Below, one piece after another: positions 35,429 to 43,097 of a DNA stretch of 64,000 nucleotides. Below the pieces are notes generated by a model. That model saw only the letters and a list, made by a program, of their open reading frames with translations. It was not told where the DNA came from and searched no databases. The number at the start of each line of letters is the position of its first letter. Position 1 is the stretch's first letter. Source of the stretch: Actinophytocola oryzae (GTDB lineage Bacteria; Actinomycetota; Actinomycetes; Mycobacteriales; Pseudonocardiaceae); contig NZ_SOCP01000005.1 of assembly GCF_004364325.1 (NCBI RefSeq), positions 248,001-312,000 on the forward strand, written 5' to 3'. The position numbers were made by a program, and so were the translations under genes.

Positions 35429-37813
35429 AATTCAACGCAGCTGGATGAGGTACGCATCGGCGGGATCGGCGCCAGCCGCAAGCGGGTCGAGGACGCGCGG
35501 TTCATCCGCGGTCGGGGCAGCTACGTCGACGACATCACGCTGCCCGGCATGCTGCACATGGAGATCCTGCGCAGCCCGGTCGCACACGCACGCATCAAGT
35601 CGATCGACACCAGCAAGGCGTGGGAGATCCCCGGTGTGCGCCTGGTGCTGACCGGTGAGATGGCCGCACAGCGCAACCTGGCGTGGATGCCGACCCTGTC
35701 CTACGACACGCAGGCAGTACTCGCGACCGACAAGGTTCGCTTCCAGGGCCAGGAGGTCGCGTGCGTCGTCGCCGACGACCCCTACATCGCCAAGGACGGC
35801 TGCGAGGCCATCGTCGTCGAGTACGAGCCGCTGCCCGCGGTCGTGAACCCGCGACAGGCGATGGCGGAGGACGCCCCGGTCATCCGGGACGACAAGGAGG
35901 GCCAGACCGACAACCTCTGCTACAGCTGGGAGGTGGGTGACAAGGAGGCCACGGACCGCGCGTTCGAGCAGGCGGACGTGATCTCCAGGCTGTCGCTGCA
36001 CTACCCGCGCTCGCACCCGTCCCCCATCGAGAACTGCGGTGCGGTGGCGAGCTTCGACCAGGCGACCGAGAACCTCACGGTCTACATGACCACGCAGGCA
36101 CCACACATCATCCGCGCGGCGGTCGCACTGGTCGCGGAGCTGCCGGAACACATGATCCGCATCATCTCGCCGGACATCGGCGGCGGTTTCGGCAACAAGG
36201 TGCCGGTCTACCCCGGTTACGTCTGCGCGATCCTCTGCTCGATCCTGCTCGGCAAGCCGGTCAAGTGGATCGAGGACAAGTCGGGAAACCTGATCTCGAC
36301 CGGGTTCGCGCGGGACATGTACTTCGACGGCGAGCTGGCGCTGCGCTCCGACGGCAGGATCCTCGGCGTGCGGTTCCACGCGGACACCGACCAGGGCGCG
36401 TTCTTCTCCGACGCCCAGCCGAGCAAGTTCAAGATCGGGCTCGTGCACTCGGCGTTCGCCTGCTACGACGTGCCAACCGGGCACATCACCGCACGCGGCG
36501 CGTACACGAACAAGGCGCCGGGTGGTGTCGCCTACCGGTGCTCGTTCCGGGTCACCGAGGCGATGTTCTTCCAGGAACGGCTGATGGCCGCGGCGGCGGT
36601 CGACGTCGGTCTCGACCCGGCCGAGTTCCGGCGCCGCAACCTCGTGCGGGACGACCAGTTCCCGTACCGAACCCCGTTCGGCTTCCTCACCGACTCCGGC
36701 CAGTACCAGAAGTGCCTCGACCTCGGGCTGGAGGCCATCGGCTACGACCAGTTCCTGGAGGACAAGGAAGAGGCCGCCAAGCGGGGCAGGAGACTCGGCA
36801 TCGGGATCTCCACGATGACCGAGCCGCTCGGCGCCGGGAACAGCCGCGAGTACGACATCCTCGGCATCAAGATGTTCGACTCCGCCGAGCTGCGCGTTCA
36901 CCCGACGGGCAAGGCCATCCTGCGGACCGGCGCGAAGACACAGGGCCAGGGCCACGAGACGACGTGGGCGCAGATCGTCGCGCACGAGCTGGGCATCCCG
37001 GCCGCGGACGTGCTCGTCGAGGAGGGCGACACGGACACCGCGCCGTTCGGCATGGGCACCTACGCGTCCCGGTCGACACCGGTGGCCGGTGCCGCCGTCG
37101 CGATGGTGTCCCGCAAGATCCGCGCCAAGGCACGGAAGCTCGCCGCACACCTGCTCGAAGTGTCCGAAGAGGACATAGAGTGGGAGCTGGGCCGGTTCTA
37201 CGTCCGCAGCGCTCCGGCACGCGGGGTGTCCATCCAGGAGTGCGCGGCCGCCGCGTACGGCAACATGCCAGACGGCATGGAACCGGGCCTGGAGAACAAC
37301 GCCTACTACGACCCGCCCAACCTGACCTGGCCGTTCGCGTGCTACATCGTGACCGTCGAGGTCGACCCGGAGAGCGGCGTGTGGGACGTGCTGCGCGTGG
37401 TCGCGGTCGACGACTGCGGGGTCCGCATCAACCCCATGATCGTCGAGGGGCAGATCATGGGCGGCCTCACCGAGGCGTACGCGATGTCGAACATGCAGTT
37501 CATCACGTTCGACGCGGACGGCAACTGCGTCGGCTCGAACTACATGGACTACCTGCTGCCGACCGCCTGGGAGACACCGGGTTTCGAGCTGCACGAGGTC
37601 ACGACGCCGTGTCCGCACCACCCGCTCGGCGCCAAGGGTGTCGGCGAGTGCGCGGCGGTCGGCGGCCCGGCCGCGTTCGTGAACGCCGTCATGGACGCCC
37701 TGTCCGACACCGGGGTCCGCAACATCGACATGCCGGTGCTGCCCGACCGCGTGTGGGAGGCGATCGCCACCGGACAGGACGTCTCGGGTGCACCGCCGGT
37801 GAGGAACGACTGA
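35414..37813 (+). CDS. coxL: Form I carbon monoxide dehydrogenase large subunit, second locus
   Basis: 799 residues. Form I loop AYRCSFR with Cys376 as the expected copper ligand; [39 protein letters not shown] and GAKGVGECAAVGGPAA provide the molybdopterin contacts and catalytic Glu. A 20-residue N-terminal extension (MSEATNSTQLDEVRIGGIGA) distinguishes it from the first-locus copy. GGAAGGAGG lies about ten bases before the ATG. Catalytic subunit of an aerobic Mo-Cu CO dehydrogenase. Confidence 0.96.
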   Translation: MSEATNSTQLDEVRIGGIGASRKRVEDARFIRGRGSYVDDITLPGMLHMEILRSPVAHARIKSIDTSKAWEIPGVRLVLTGEMAAQRNLAWMPTLSYDTQAVLATDKVRFQGQEVACVVADDPYIAKDGCEAIVVEYEPLPAVVNPRQAMAEDAPVIRDDKEGQTDNLCYSWEVGDKEATDRAFEQADVISRLSLHYPRSHPSPIENCGAVASFDQATENLTVYMTTQAPHIIRAAVALVAELPEHMIRIISPDIGGGFGNKVPVYPGYVCAILCSILLGKPVKWIEDKSGNLISTGFARDMYFDGELALRSDGRILGVRFHADTDQGAFFSDAQPSKFKIGLVHSAFACYDVPTGHITARGAYTNKAPGGVAYRCSFRVTEAMFFQERLMAAAAVDVGLDPAEFRRRNLVRDDQFPYRTPFGFLTDSGQYQKCLDLGLEAIGYDQFLEDKEEAAKRGRRLGIGISTMTEPLGAGNSREYDILGIKMFDSAELRVHPTGKAILRTGAKTQGQGHETTWAQIVAHELGIPAADVLVEEGDTDTAPFGMGTYASRSTPVAGAAVAMVSRKIRAKARKLAAHLLEVSEEDIEWELGRFYVRSAPARGVSIQECAAAAYGNMPDGMEPGLENNAYYDPPNLTWPFACYIVTVEVDPESGVWDVLRVVAVDDCGVRINPMIVEGQIMGGLTEAYAMSNMQFITFDADGNCVGSNYMDYLLPTAWETPGFELHEVTTPCPHHPLGAKGVGECAAVGGPAAFVNAVMDALSDTGVRNIDMPVLPDRVWEAIATGQDVSGAPPVRND

Positions 37814-37814
37814 C

Positions 37815-38405
37815 ATGCTGATCACCAGTGACTTCGAGGTGCCGCAACCGGTCGAGCGCGTGTGGGACTACCTGCTCGACGTGCCGCGCATGGCGCCGAA
37901 CCTGCCGGGTACCGAACTGACCGAGGTCGTGGACGAGGACAACTTCAAGGGCCGGGTCAGCGTGAAGATGGGCCCGGTGTCGCTGCGGTTCGCAGGCACG
38001 GCACAGATCGCCGAACGCGACGAGGCCGGCAGGCGGGTCGTGCTGAACGCGTCGGGCGCCGAGGAACGCGGCAAGGGCCAGGCGTCGATGCGGCTGACGG
38101 CGACGCTCGTGAAGGCGGGCAGCGGCACGCGGATCGCGGTCGAGCAGGACCTCACGATCGCGGGCGCCGCCGCGCAGTACGGCCGAGGCATGATCACCGA
38201 CGTGACCAACGTCCTGTTGGGACGGTTCGCGAGCAACATCGCCGAGGACATCCCGCGCTGGGCCCGTGGCGAGGAACGCACGGGCTCGGCAGGCTCGGTG
38301 AGCGGTCTCGCGATCGGCGTCGCCGCGACGATGACCGCGCTGAGACGGGTGTTCTGGCGGTTCTTCGGGTCGAACGCCCGTCGCCGGGCGACCAAGGGAG
38401 CATGA
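37815..38405 (+). CDS. coxG: CoxG, membrane-linking SRPBCC protein
   Basis: 196 residues. The SRPBCC (START-like) fold covers 1-150: DFEVPQPVERVWDYLLDVPRMAPNLPG, then GPVSLRFAGTAQIAERDE and MRLTATLVKAGSGTRIAVEQDLTIAG. A C-terminal hydrophobic/basic tail (SGLAIGVAATMTALRRVFWRFFG) can insert in the membrane. CoxG is known to tether CO dehydrogenase to the membrane and help hand electrons to menaquinone. Begins one base after the coxL stop. Only one coxG is present for two enzymes. Confidence 0.93.
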   Translation: MLITSDFEVPQPVERVWDYLLDVPRMAPNLPGTELTEVVDEDNFKGRVSVKMGPVSLRFAGTAQIAERDEAGRRVVLNASGAEERGKGQASMRLTATLVKAGSGTRIAVEQDLTIAGAAAQYGRGMITDVTNVLLGRFASNIAEDIPRWARGEERTGSAGSVSGLAIGVAATMTALRRVFWRFFGSNARRRATKGA

Positions 38406-38406
38406 C

Positions 38407-38664
38407 ATGGCTCTGTGGTGGGTAGGTGCGATCGTGTTGCTGGTCGTCGTGCTGCCGGTCGTGATCGCGTTGCTGAACCGGATCCTCGCGGCGGTGGAAC
38501 GCATCCGGGACGCGGCCGACGACATCCTCGCCGACGGCGTCGCGTTGGACGACGGTCTCGAGCCGGTGCCCGCGCTGCTGGCGACGACCGACGAGACGAT
38601 CAAGGAAGTCCAGGTCGGCGCGGTGCGCTACGCCGGCAGCGTGCAGAAGCTCTTGGAGGGGTAA
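38407..38664 (+). CDS. Small single-helix membrane protein 1
   Basis: 85 residues: helix at about 3-27 (WWVGAIVLLVVVLPVVIALL), then an amphipathic cytoplasmic-type helix (AAVERIRDAADDILADGVAL) and a C-terminal segment EVQVGAVRYAGSVQKLLEG. I recognise no family. It begins one base after coxG and its stop overlaps the next start (TAATG), so it is part of the cox transcript. Confidence 0.82.
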   Translation: MALWWVGAIVLLVVVLPVVIALLNRILAAVERIRDAADDILADGVALDDGLEPVPALLATTDETIKEVQVGAVRYAGSVQKLLEG

Positions 38665-38891
38665 TGCCTGCCGTAGCGTGGGTCACGCTCGTGGCCGCCG
38701 CACTGATCATCGGACTGACCGCGGTCGCGCTGCTGCGCGTGATCGTCCACCTGCGACACGTCGCCGGGACGCTCGACGCGGTGATCGGCGGCGTCGAGTC
38801 GATCGCGGCACGCACCAGCACGGTGCCTGCCCGGCTGACCTCGGTCAACGCCAACCTGAAACCGGTCCGCGACTGGTGCGAGGGGGTGTGA
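38664..38891 (+). CDS. Small single-helix membrane protein 2
   Basis: 75 residues: helix at about 4-27 (AWVTLVAAALIIGLTAVALL), then an amphipathic part (IVHLRHVAGTLDAVIGGVES) ending in NANLKPVRDWCEGV. Shares with its four neighbours the plan of one N-terminal helix plus a short heptad-like tail. Function unknown. Confidence 0.8.
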   Translation: MPAVAWVTLVAAALIIGLTAVALLRVIVHLRHVAGTLDAVIGGVESIAARTSTVPARLTSVNANLKPVRDWCEGV

Positions 38892-38892
38892 C

Positions 38893-39132
38893 ATGTCGGG
38901 TTGGGTTCTCGGCATCGTCATCGGCCTGGTCGTCGTGGTGGCGGTCGCCGCGCTGGTGACGCCGATCATCCTGCTGGCGCGGCGGATCGCCGGACAGGCA
39001 CCACGCATCAACGCGGCACTGATGAAGGCGGAGGTCAACACCGCGCCGCTGGGTGCGCTGACGACGACGATCGACCACGCGGAGACCATCGTCGCCGGTC
39101 TGGCGCGCGGCCGGGCACGGCTCGGAGGGTGA
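38893..39132 (+). CDS. Small single-helix membrane protein 3
   Basis: 79 residues: helix at about 4-29 (VLGIVIGLVVVVAVAALVTP), then RRIAGQAPRINAALMKAEVN and LTTTIDHAETIVAGLARG. Starts one base after protein 2. Same architecture as its neighbours; no recognised family. Confidence 0.8.
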   Translation: MSGWVLGIVIGLVVVVAVAALVTPIILLARRIAGQAPRINAALMKAEVNTAPLGALTTTIDHAETIVAGLARGRARLGG

Positions 39133-39133
39133 G

Positions 39134-39397
39134 ATGACGGACAACGAGTACTGGGCGTTGGTACTGATACTGGGCGCGGTCGTGATCGTGGCCGTCGTCG
39201 CGTTGCTGAGCCTCCTGGTGTACTTCGTGAAGCTCGTCGACACACGGGTGGCGGAGGTCAGGTACACGCTGGAGTCCGTGGCGGAGAACACGGAGAAGGC
39301 CGCGCTGATCCCGGCGACGGCCGACAAGGTGGACGCCGTGCTGGCGGAAGGCCTGCAGCACCACCTGTTCCTGGGCCGAGCGGTGGGCGGTGCGTGA
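39134..39397 (+). CDS. Small single-helix membrane protein 4
   Basis: 87 residues: helix at about 7-32 (WALVLILGAVVIVAVVALLS), then VDTRVAEVRYTLESVAENTE and a C-terminal HHLFLGRAVGGA. The polar part resembles DUF948-like amphipathic tails in general character. Its stop overlaps the next ATG (TGATG). Confidence 0.8.
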   Translation: MTDNEYWALVLILGAVVIVAVVALLSLLVYFVKLVDTRVAEVRYTLESVAENTEKAALIPATADKVDAVLAEGLQHHLFLGRAVGGA

Positions 39398-39735
39398 TGG
39401 TCTTCCTGACGGTGCTGGAGATCGTGGTGCTGATCGCGGGTCTCGCGTTCTTCCTGTTCTGGCTCGGCTCGCTGCTGACGAGGATCGCGGAGAACCTGGA
39501 GGCCGCAGAGGAGTCGGTGCGCCAGATCCGCGGCCACGCGGGCGACATCGTGCCAGGCGTGGAACACATCAACCGCACGGGCAAGGTCGTGGCGAGCGCA
39601 CTGCCGCTCCTGTACGGCTTCGCGGAGCGGATCGTGGCTGGTGCGTCGACCACCCCGACACGGGGACCGGCCCGTCCGGCGTCGGGCACGAGGCGCTCGC
39701 GTCTACATGAGACAGTCGGCTACCGGTCGAGGTGA
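39397..39735 (+). CDS. Small single-helix membrane protein 5
   Basis: 112 residues: helix at about 4-28 (LTVLEIVVLIAGLAFFLFWL), a predicted amphipathic helix (LTRIAENLEAAEESVRQIRG), GVEHINRTGKVVASALPLLY and an Arg/Pro-rich C-terminus. Last and longest of the five-gene array. Overlaps the next gene by four bases (GTGA). Confidence 0.8.
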   Translation: MVFLTVLEIVVLIAGLAFFLFWLGSLLTRIAENLEAAEESVRQIRGHAGDIVPGVEHINRTGKVVASALPLLYGFAERIVAGASTTPTRGPARPASGTRRSRLHETVGYRSR

Positions 39736-40139
39736 TCAGACTCGGCTCGGCGGCGGGCTACCTCTTCGAAGGCCCGCGTCTGCTCGGCGGCTGGACCCCG
39801 CCGAGCAGGCCGGGTGTCTACGTGATCATGTACCGGCTGCCGTCCTCGTCGCGCTACGCGGTGGTCTACGCCGGGCAGGCCGACGACCTGTCGAAGGCGG
39901 GTTTCCCCTTCCGCCACCCCAAAAGCCCGTGCTGGACAAGGCGTGCGGGCGACAAGTGGCAGATCCACGTCGCCTGGTTCGAGATCCCCGGCGACACCCG
40001 CCCCCACCGCGAACAGGTCGTCGCCGAGCTGATCACCATGTACAGCCCCCACTGCAACTCGGAACGTTTCGACAACACGTGGCGCCCGGAGTGGATAGGG
40101 TCGGCTGATGTGGTGTCCCGACCTCCCCATCGTGACTGA
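39732..40139 (+). CDS. GIY-YIG-like nuclease-fold protein
   Basis: 135 residues. RPGVYVIMYRLPSSSRYAVVYAGQADDL has the spacing of the GIY-YIG fold (GVY...YAG), and REQVVAELITMYSPHCN supplies the downstream Glu and Asn typical of the active site. Whether it cuts DNA is uncertain because the usual Arg after YIG is not obvious. GTG start overlapping the previous stop couples it to the small-membrane-protein array, a surprising partner for cox genes. Confidence 0.6.
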   Translation: MIRLGSAAGYLFEGPRLLGGWTPPSRPGVYVIMYRLPSSSRYAVVYAGQADDLSKAGFPFRHPKSPCWTRRAGDKWQIHVAWFEIPGDTRPHREQVVAELITMYSPHCNSERFDNTWRPEWIGSADVVSRPPHRD

Positions 40140-40665
40140 CCGGCTCGTACTGCGCACCTTCTCCCTGACGGACATCGAATCCGTGTGGGCCTACATGCGG
40201 TTACCCGAGGTGGGACAGTACATGTTGTGGTCGGCCCGCGACCGGGAGCAGAGCAGCGAGGCGCTCGACCGGATGGTCGCCGAGACCGGGCTCGAGAAGG
40301 ACGGCGACTACCTCACCCTCGCCGTCACCGTGGACGGCGTGGTCATCGGCCACGCGGAGCTGGGGCTCGTCAGCGCGGAGCACCGCCAGGGTGAGATCGG
40401 GTACGTACTCCACCCGGAACACCAGGGACGCGGGTACGCCACCGAGGCCGGCCGCGAGATGGTCCGGCTCGGGTTCACCGAGATGAACATGCACCGGATC
40501 ATCGGCCGCTGCTCGGCACGCAACGTCTCCTCAGCCAACCTGCTGCGACGTCTGGGAATGCGGCAGGAAGCCCATTTCGTCGAGTGTCGCATGGTCAACG
40601 GCCAGTGGCGCGAGGAGCTGGTCTTCGCCATGCTCCAGCGCGAGTGGTCAGGCCAGAACCGGTAG
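40108..40665 (+). CDS. GNAT (RimJ/RimL-type) N-acetyltransferase
   Basis: 185 residues. TDRLVLRTFSLTDIESVWAYM opens the RimJ/RimL type; motif A is IGYVLHPEHQGRGYATEAGREM (acetyl-CoA loop QGRGYA), followed by HRIIGRCSARNVSSANLLRRLGM. It may acetylate a ribosomal protein, an antibiotic or another small amine; the target is unknown. Overlaps the preceding gene by 32 bases and the convergent coxE by 18. Confidence 0.9.
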   Translation: MWCPDLPIVTDRLVLRTFSLTDIESVWAYMRLPEVGQYMLWSARDREQSSEALDRMVAETGLEKDGDYLTLAVTVDGVVIGHAELGLVSAEHRQGEIGYVLHPEHQGRGYATEAGREMVRLGFTEMNMHRIIGRCSARNVSSANLLRRLGMRQEAHFVECRMVNGQWREELVFAMLQREWSGQNR

Positions 40666-41730
40666 CAGGCGAAGGAAGTCAGGCAGGTCGGCGGCGGGCA
40701 GTACGGCATCGACGTACGGGTCCGCCGCCATCATCGCCACCGAGCGGCCGGTGCCGTGCGGGTTGACCCAGACGATGCGGTGGCTCAGCCGGGAAAGCCG
40801 GTCCAGCGCCGACACCAGCAACGACGGCTCGCCGCGGTCCAGGCCGTCGGAGCAGATGAGGACGGTCGCACCCCGCGACATGCCCCGGCGGGCCCAGCCG
40901 CGGACGAACGCGTCGACCGACGCGCCGATCCGCGTGCCACCCTCCCAGTCGGCGACCGTGCCACCGGCCAGCCGCAACGCCTCGTCCACCGACCGGGACC
41001 GCAGCACCCGCGTCAGGTACGTCAGCCGCGTGCCGAAGCAGAACACCTCGACCCGCCGCGTCGAGCGGCCCGTCGTGTGCGCGAACTGCAGCAACGTCCG
41101 CGAGTACGACGCCATCGAGCCCGACACGTCCAGCAGCAGCACCAACCGGCGTGGGCGCACCCGCCGCTCCCGCCACCGCAGCGACACCGGCTCACCCTGT
41201 GTCCGAAGCGAAGCCCGCACCATCCGGCGCAGGTCCAGCACGCGGCCCGACGACGACGGCCCCAGCCTGCGGGTTCGGCGGCGCGGCGGGGTCAGCCGCA
41301 ACCGCGCGAGGATCCGGCGCAGCTCGGCGAGTTCCTCCGGCGTGCACGCGGAGAACGACCGCTGCCGCGAGACGTGCACCGCGGACGCCGCGAGTCCCAG
41401 CGACTCCTGCTCGACCTCGTCGGCACCGGGTTCCACCGACGGCACCACGAACGTCCCGAACACCCCAGCGGGCACCTGTCGCAGCGTGACGACCGTGGGC
41501 GCGGCGGGGAAGTCGAGGAAGTACTGCCGGAACACCTCGTCGTACACGGGGAGGTCCGCGTGCCTGCTCACGAGCGTGCACCGGCCACCCCAGTACAGGT
41601 CGACGAGGTCGGTCGGGTCGAGGCACGCGGCGGCCGCGCAGAAGACGTCGGCGTCGCCGGTCCCGACCACGATCCCCGCCGACCGCAGCGCCCGGGCGAA
41701 CCCCACCAGCAGCCCGACGAAGTCAGGCAT
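40648..41730 (-). CDS. coxE: CoxE, VWA-domain CO dehydrogenase maturation protein
   Basis: 360 residues. The C-terminal von Willebrand factor A domain has the MIDAS loop LLDVSGSM (DxSxS), the Thr of GGTRIGASVDAF and the Asp of ICSDGLDRGE. The N-terminal CoxE part (MPDFVGLLVGFARALRSAG) is also present. With the MoxR-like AAA+ ATPase CoxD it is needed to assemble the Cu-S-Mo site of CO dehydrogenase. Overlaps the coxD stop by 8 bases. It faces the coxG operon, so the two halves of the locus converge. Confidence 0.93.
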   Translation of the reverse strand: MPDFVGLLVGFARALRSAGIVVGTGDADVFCAAAACLDPTDLVDLYWGGRCTLVSRHADLPVYDEVFRQYFLDFPAAPTVVTLRQVPAGVFGTFVVPSVEPGADEVEQESLGLAASAVHVSRQRSFSACTPEELAELRRILARLRLTPPRRRTRRLGPSSSGRVLDLRRMVRASLRTQGEPVSLRWRERRVRPRRLVLLLDVSGSMASYSRTLLQFAHTTGRSTRRVEVFCFGTRLTYLTRVLRSRSVDEALRLAGGTVADWEGGTRIGASVDAFVRGWARRGMSRGATVLICSDGLDRGEPSLLVSALDRLSRLSHRIVWVNPHGTGRSVAMMAADPYVDAVLPAADLPDFLRLLPVLA

Positions 41731-42589
41731 CGGAGACGATCTCGCCGAGGGACTCCCGCACCAGCGCCAGGTCGTCGTGCTCCTTCACCACGGCGCCGAT
41801 GGTGTCCGCCGCGATGCCGCGCGAGAGCGTCGGTGCGCCGAGGAACTCGAGCGTCCGCGCCCAGTCGATGGTCTCGGCGACACCCGGTGGTTTGACCAGG
41901 TCCATCTCCCGCAGCCGGGTCACGGCCGACACCACCGAGCGCGCCAGTGCGTCGGAAACCGACGGCGACCGCAGCAGGACGATCTCGACCTCGCGGTCGA
42001 AGGACGGGTAGTCGATCCAGTGGTACATGCAGCGCCGCTTCAGTGCGTCGTGCAGCTCACGGGTCCGGTTCGACGTCAGCAACACCAGCGGTGGCCGTTC
42101 ACACGAGACCGTACCGACCTCGGGGATGCTGATCTGGAAGTCGGACAGCACCTCCAGCAGGAACGCCTCGAACTCGTCGTCCGCCCGGTCGATCTCGTCG
42201 ATCAGCAGCACCGCCCGGTCGCCGGCACGCACGGCTCGCAGGAGCGGCCGTTCCAGCAGGAACTCGGGGCCGAACAGGTCGGTGGCGTCGGACGCACGCA
42301 GGTGCAGCAGCTGGCGCGAGTAGTCCCACTCGTAGAGCGCCTGGTTCGTGTCGATGCCCTCGTAGCACTGGAGCCGGATCAGCTCGCGGCCCAGCACCGA
42401 GGCCAGTACCTTCGCGATCTCGGTCTTGCCGACCCCGACCTCGCCCTCGAGGAGCAGCGGCCGCTCCAGCGACAGCGCCACGTGCACGGCCGTCGCAAGA
42501 CCGCGTTCGGCCAGGTAGCCGCCCTGCCGCAGTGTCTCGGTCAGCGAGACAACGGCTCCAGTCGGTGTCGGATGGGTCGCATCGCTCAT
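41723..42589 (-). CDS. coxD: CoxD, MoxR-type AAA+ ATPase for CO dehydrogenase maturation
   Basis: 288 residues. Walker A GEVGVGKTEIAK, Walker B AVLLIDEIDRADDEFEAFLLE, sensor 1 LVLLTSNRTRELHDALKRRCM with the Arg finger. The MoxR subgroup works as a ring with a VWA partner (CoxE) to unfold or remodel apo-CO dehydrogenase so that sulfur and copper are inserted. Start ATG at 42589; the upstream region and first codons match the coxL leader repeat. Only one coxD/coxE pair is seen for two enzymes. Confidence 0.93.
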   Translation of the reverse strand: MSDATHPTPTGAVVSLTETLRQGGYLAERGLATAVHVALSLERPLLLEGEVGVGKTEIAKVLASVLGRELIRLQCYEGIDTNQALYEWDYSRQLLHLRASDATDLFGPEFLLERPLLRAVRAGDRAVLLIDEIDRADDEFEAFLLEVLSDFQISIPEVGTVSCERPPLVLLTSNRTRELHDALKRRCMYHWIDYPSFDREVEIVLLRSPSVSDALARSVVSAVTRLREMDLVKPPGVAETIDWARTLEFLGAPTLSRGIAADTIGAVVKEHDDLALVRESLGEIVSDA

Positions 42590-42691
42590 CCGCCGACCGC
42601 CTCCTTCCGGCGTCGCGTGCTCGTCACTCGTTCCTCGCTCCCGAGCACGCTCCCTGGTCAGTCCGGCGGAGGGCTCCTTCACTCCGCTCCC
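42575..42691 (-). repeat. Leader repeat, copy A, before coxD
   Basis: The complement of this block is the partner of 35314-35428: same order of blocks and the identical 20-mer GCTCGGGAGCGAGGAACGAG, with the same start context GGAAGGAGGCGG then CGGATGAGCGA. It includes the tail of the upstream 81-residue gene, the spacer, the coxD ribosome site and first five codons (MSDAT against MSEAT). Confidence 0.85.
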
Positions 42692-42924
42692 GAGCGTTGC
42701 TCGGCGAGCAGGTCGGCGACGGTGTTCCCACCCAGCTTGCCCTCGCGTTCGAGCTTCGAGCGCCACGCGGCACGCAGGTCGTCGTCGACTTCGTCGAAGC
42801 CGACGTGTCTCATCGCCTTGCACGCCTTGCCGTGCCCGTGTTGTGGCAGCTCAGCAGCGGTCTGCTCGCGGGCATGCCAGATGTCCCGCAGCACCGAAAG
42901 CGCCTCGTCGCGTGCTCCAGTCAT
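42679..42924 (-). CDS. Small hypothetical protein upstream of coxD
   Basis: 81 residues: MTGARDEALSVLRDIWHARE, then HGHGKACKAMRHVGFDEVDD and WRSKLEREGKLGGNTVADLL. Mostly helical, charged, soluble, with a single Cys. No recognised family. First gene of the coxD-coxE strand, ending 90 bases ahead of coxD; its 3' end lies inside the repeated block. Confidence 0.7.
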   Translation of the reverse strand: MTGARDEALSVLRDIWHAREQTAAELPQHGHGKACKAMRHVGFDEVDDDLRAAWRSKLEREGKLGGNTVADLLAEQRSGAE

Positions 42925-42994
42925 CCCACCAGGCTAGGCGGAGGGTGACCGCCGGTCACCCGTCCGTTAATCGATCGCTTATTATCAGCTCGCC

Positions 42995-43006
42995 GGAACC
43001 GGTTCC
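42995..43006. promoter_or_regulatory. LacI-type palindrome before the GH16/lectin gene
   Basis: GGAACCGGTTCC is a perfect 12-bp palindrome with a central CG, the form of LacI-family sugar-repressor operators but with arms different from the pair at 18732/18887, so a different repressor is implied. It lies 92 bases before the start codon. Confidence 0.6.
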
Positions 43007-43033
43007 AAATTTAGGGTCAGACCTCTTGTCGAG

Positions 43034-43045
43034 TGGTCTGGACCA
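43034..43045. promoter_or_regulatory. DasR-like (dre) site before the GH16/lectin gene
   Basis: TGGTCTGGACCA, flanked by AG and TG, differs by one base from the DasR consensus TGGTCTAGACCA. DasR is the GntR-family regulator of N-acetylglucosamine and chitin use in actinomycetes. The site is 53 bases upstream of the start codon. One match is suggestive, not proof. Confidence 0.5.
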
Positions 43046-43053
43046 TGGCACTC

Positions 43054-43074
43054 TTTGTTGTCATACACAACAAA
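43054..43074. promoter_or_regulatory. Inverted repeat just upstream of the GH16/lectin start
   Basis: TTTGTTGT (43054-43061) and ACAACAAA (43067-43074) are perfect 8-bp arms with a 5-base gap, AT-rich in a GC-rich setting, ending 23 bases before the ATG at 43098. Operator or mRNA hairpin; third dyad in this 170-base promoter. Confidence 0.55.
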
Positions 43075-43097
43075 CACGAGCGTCGGCGGTGACAAGG

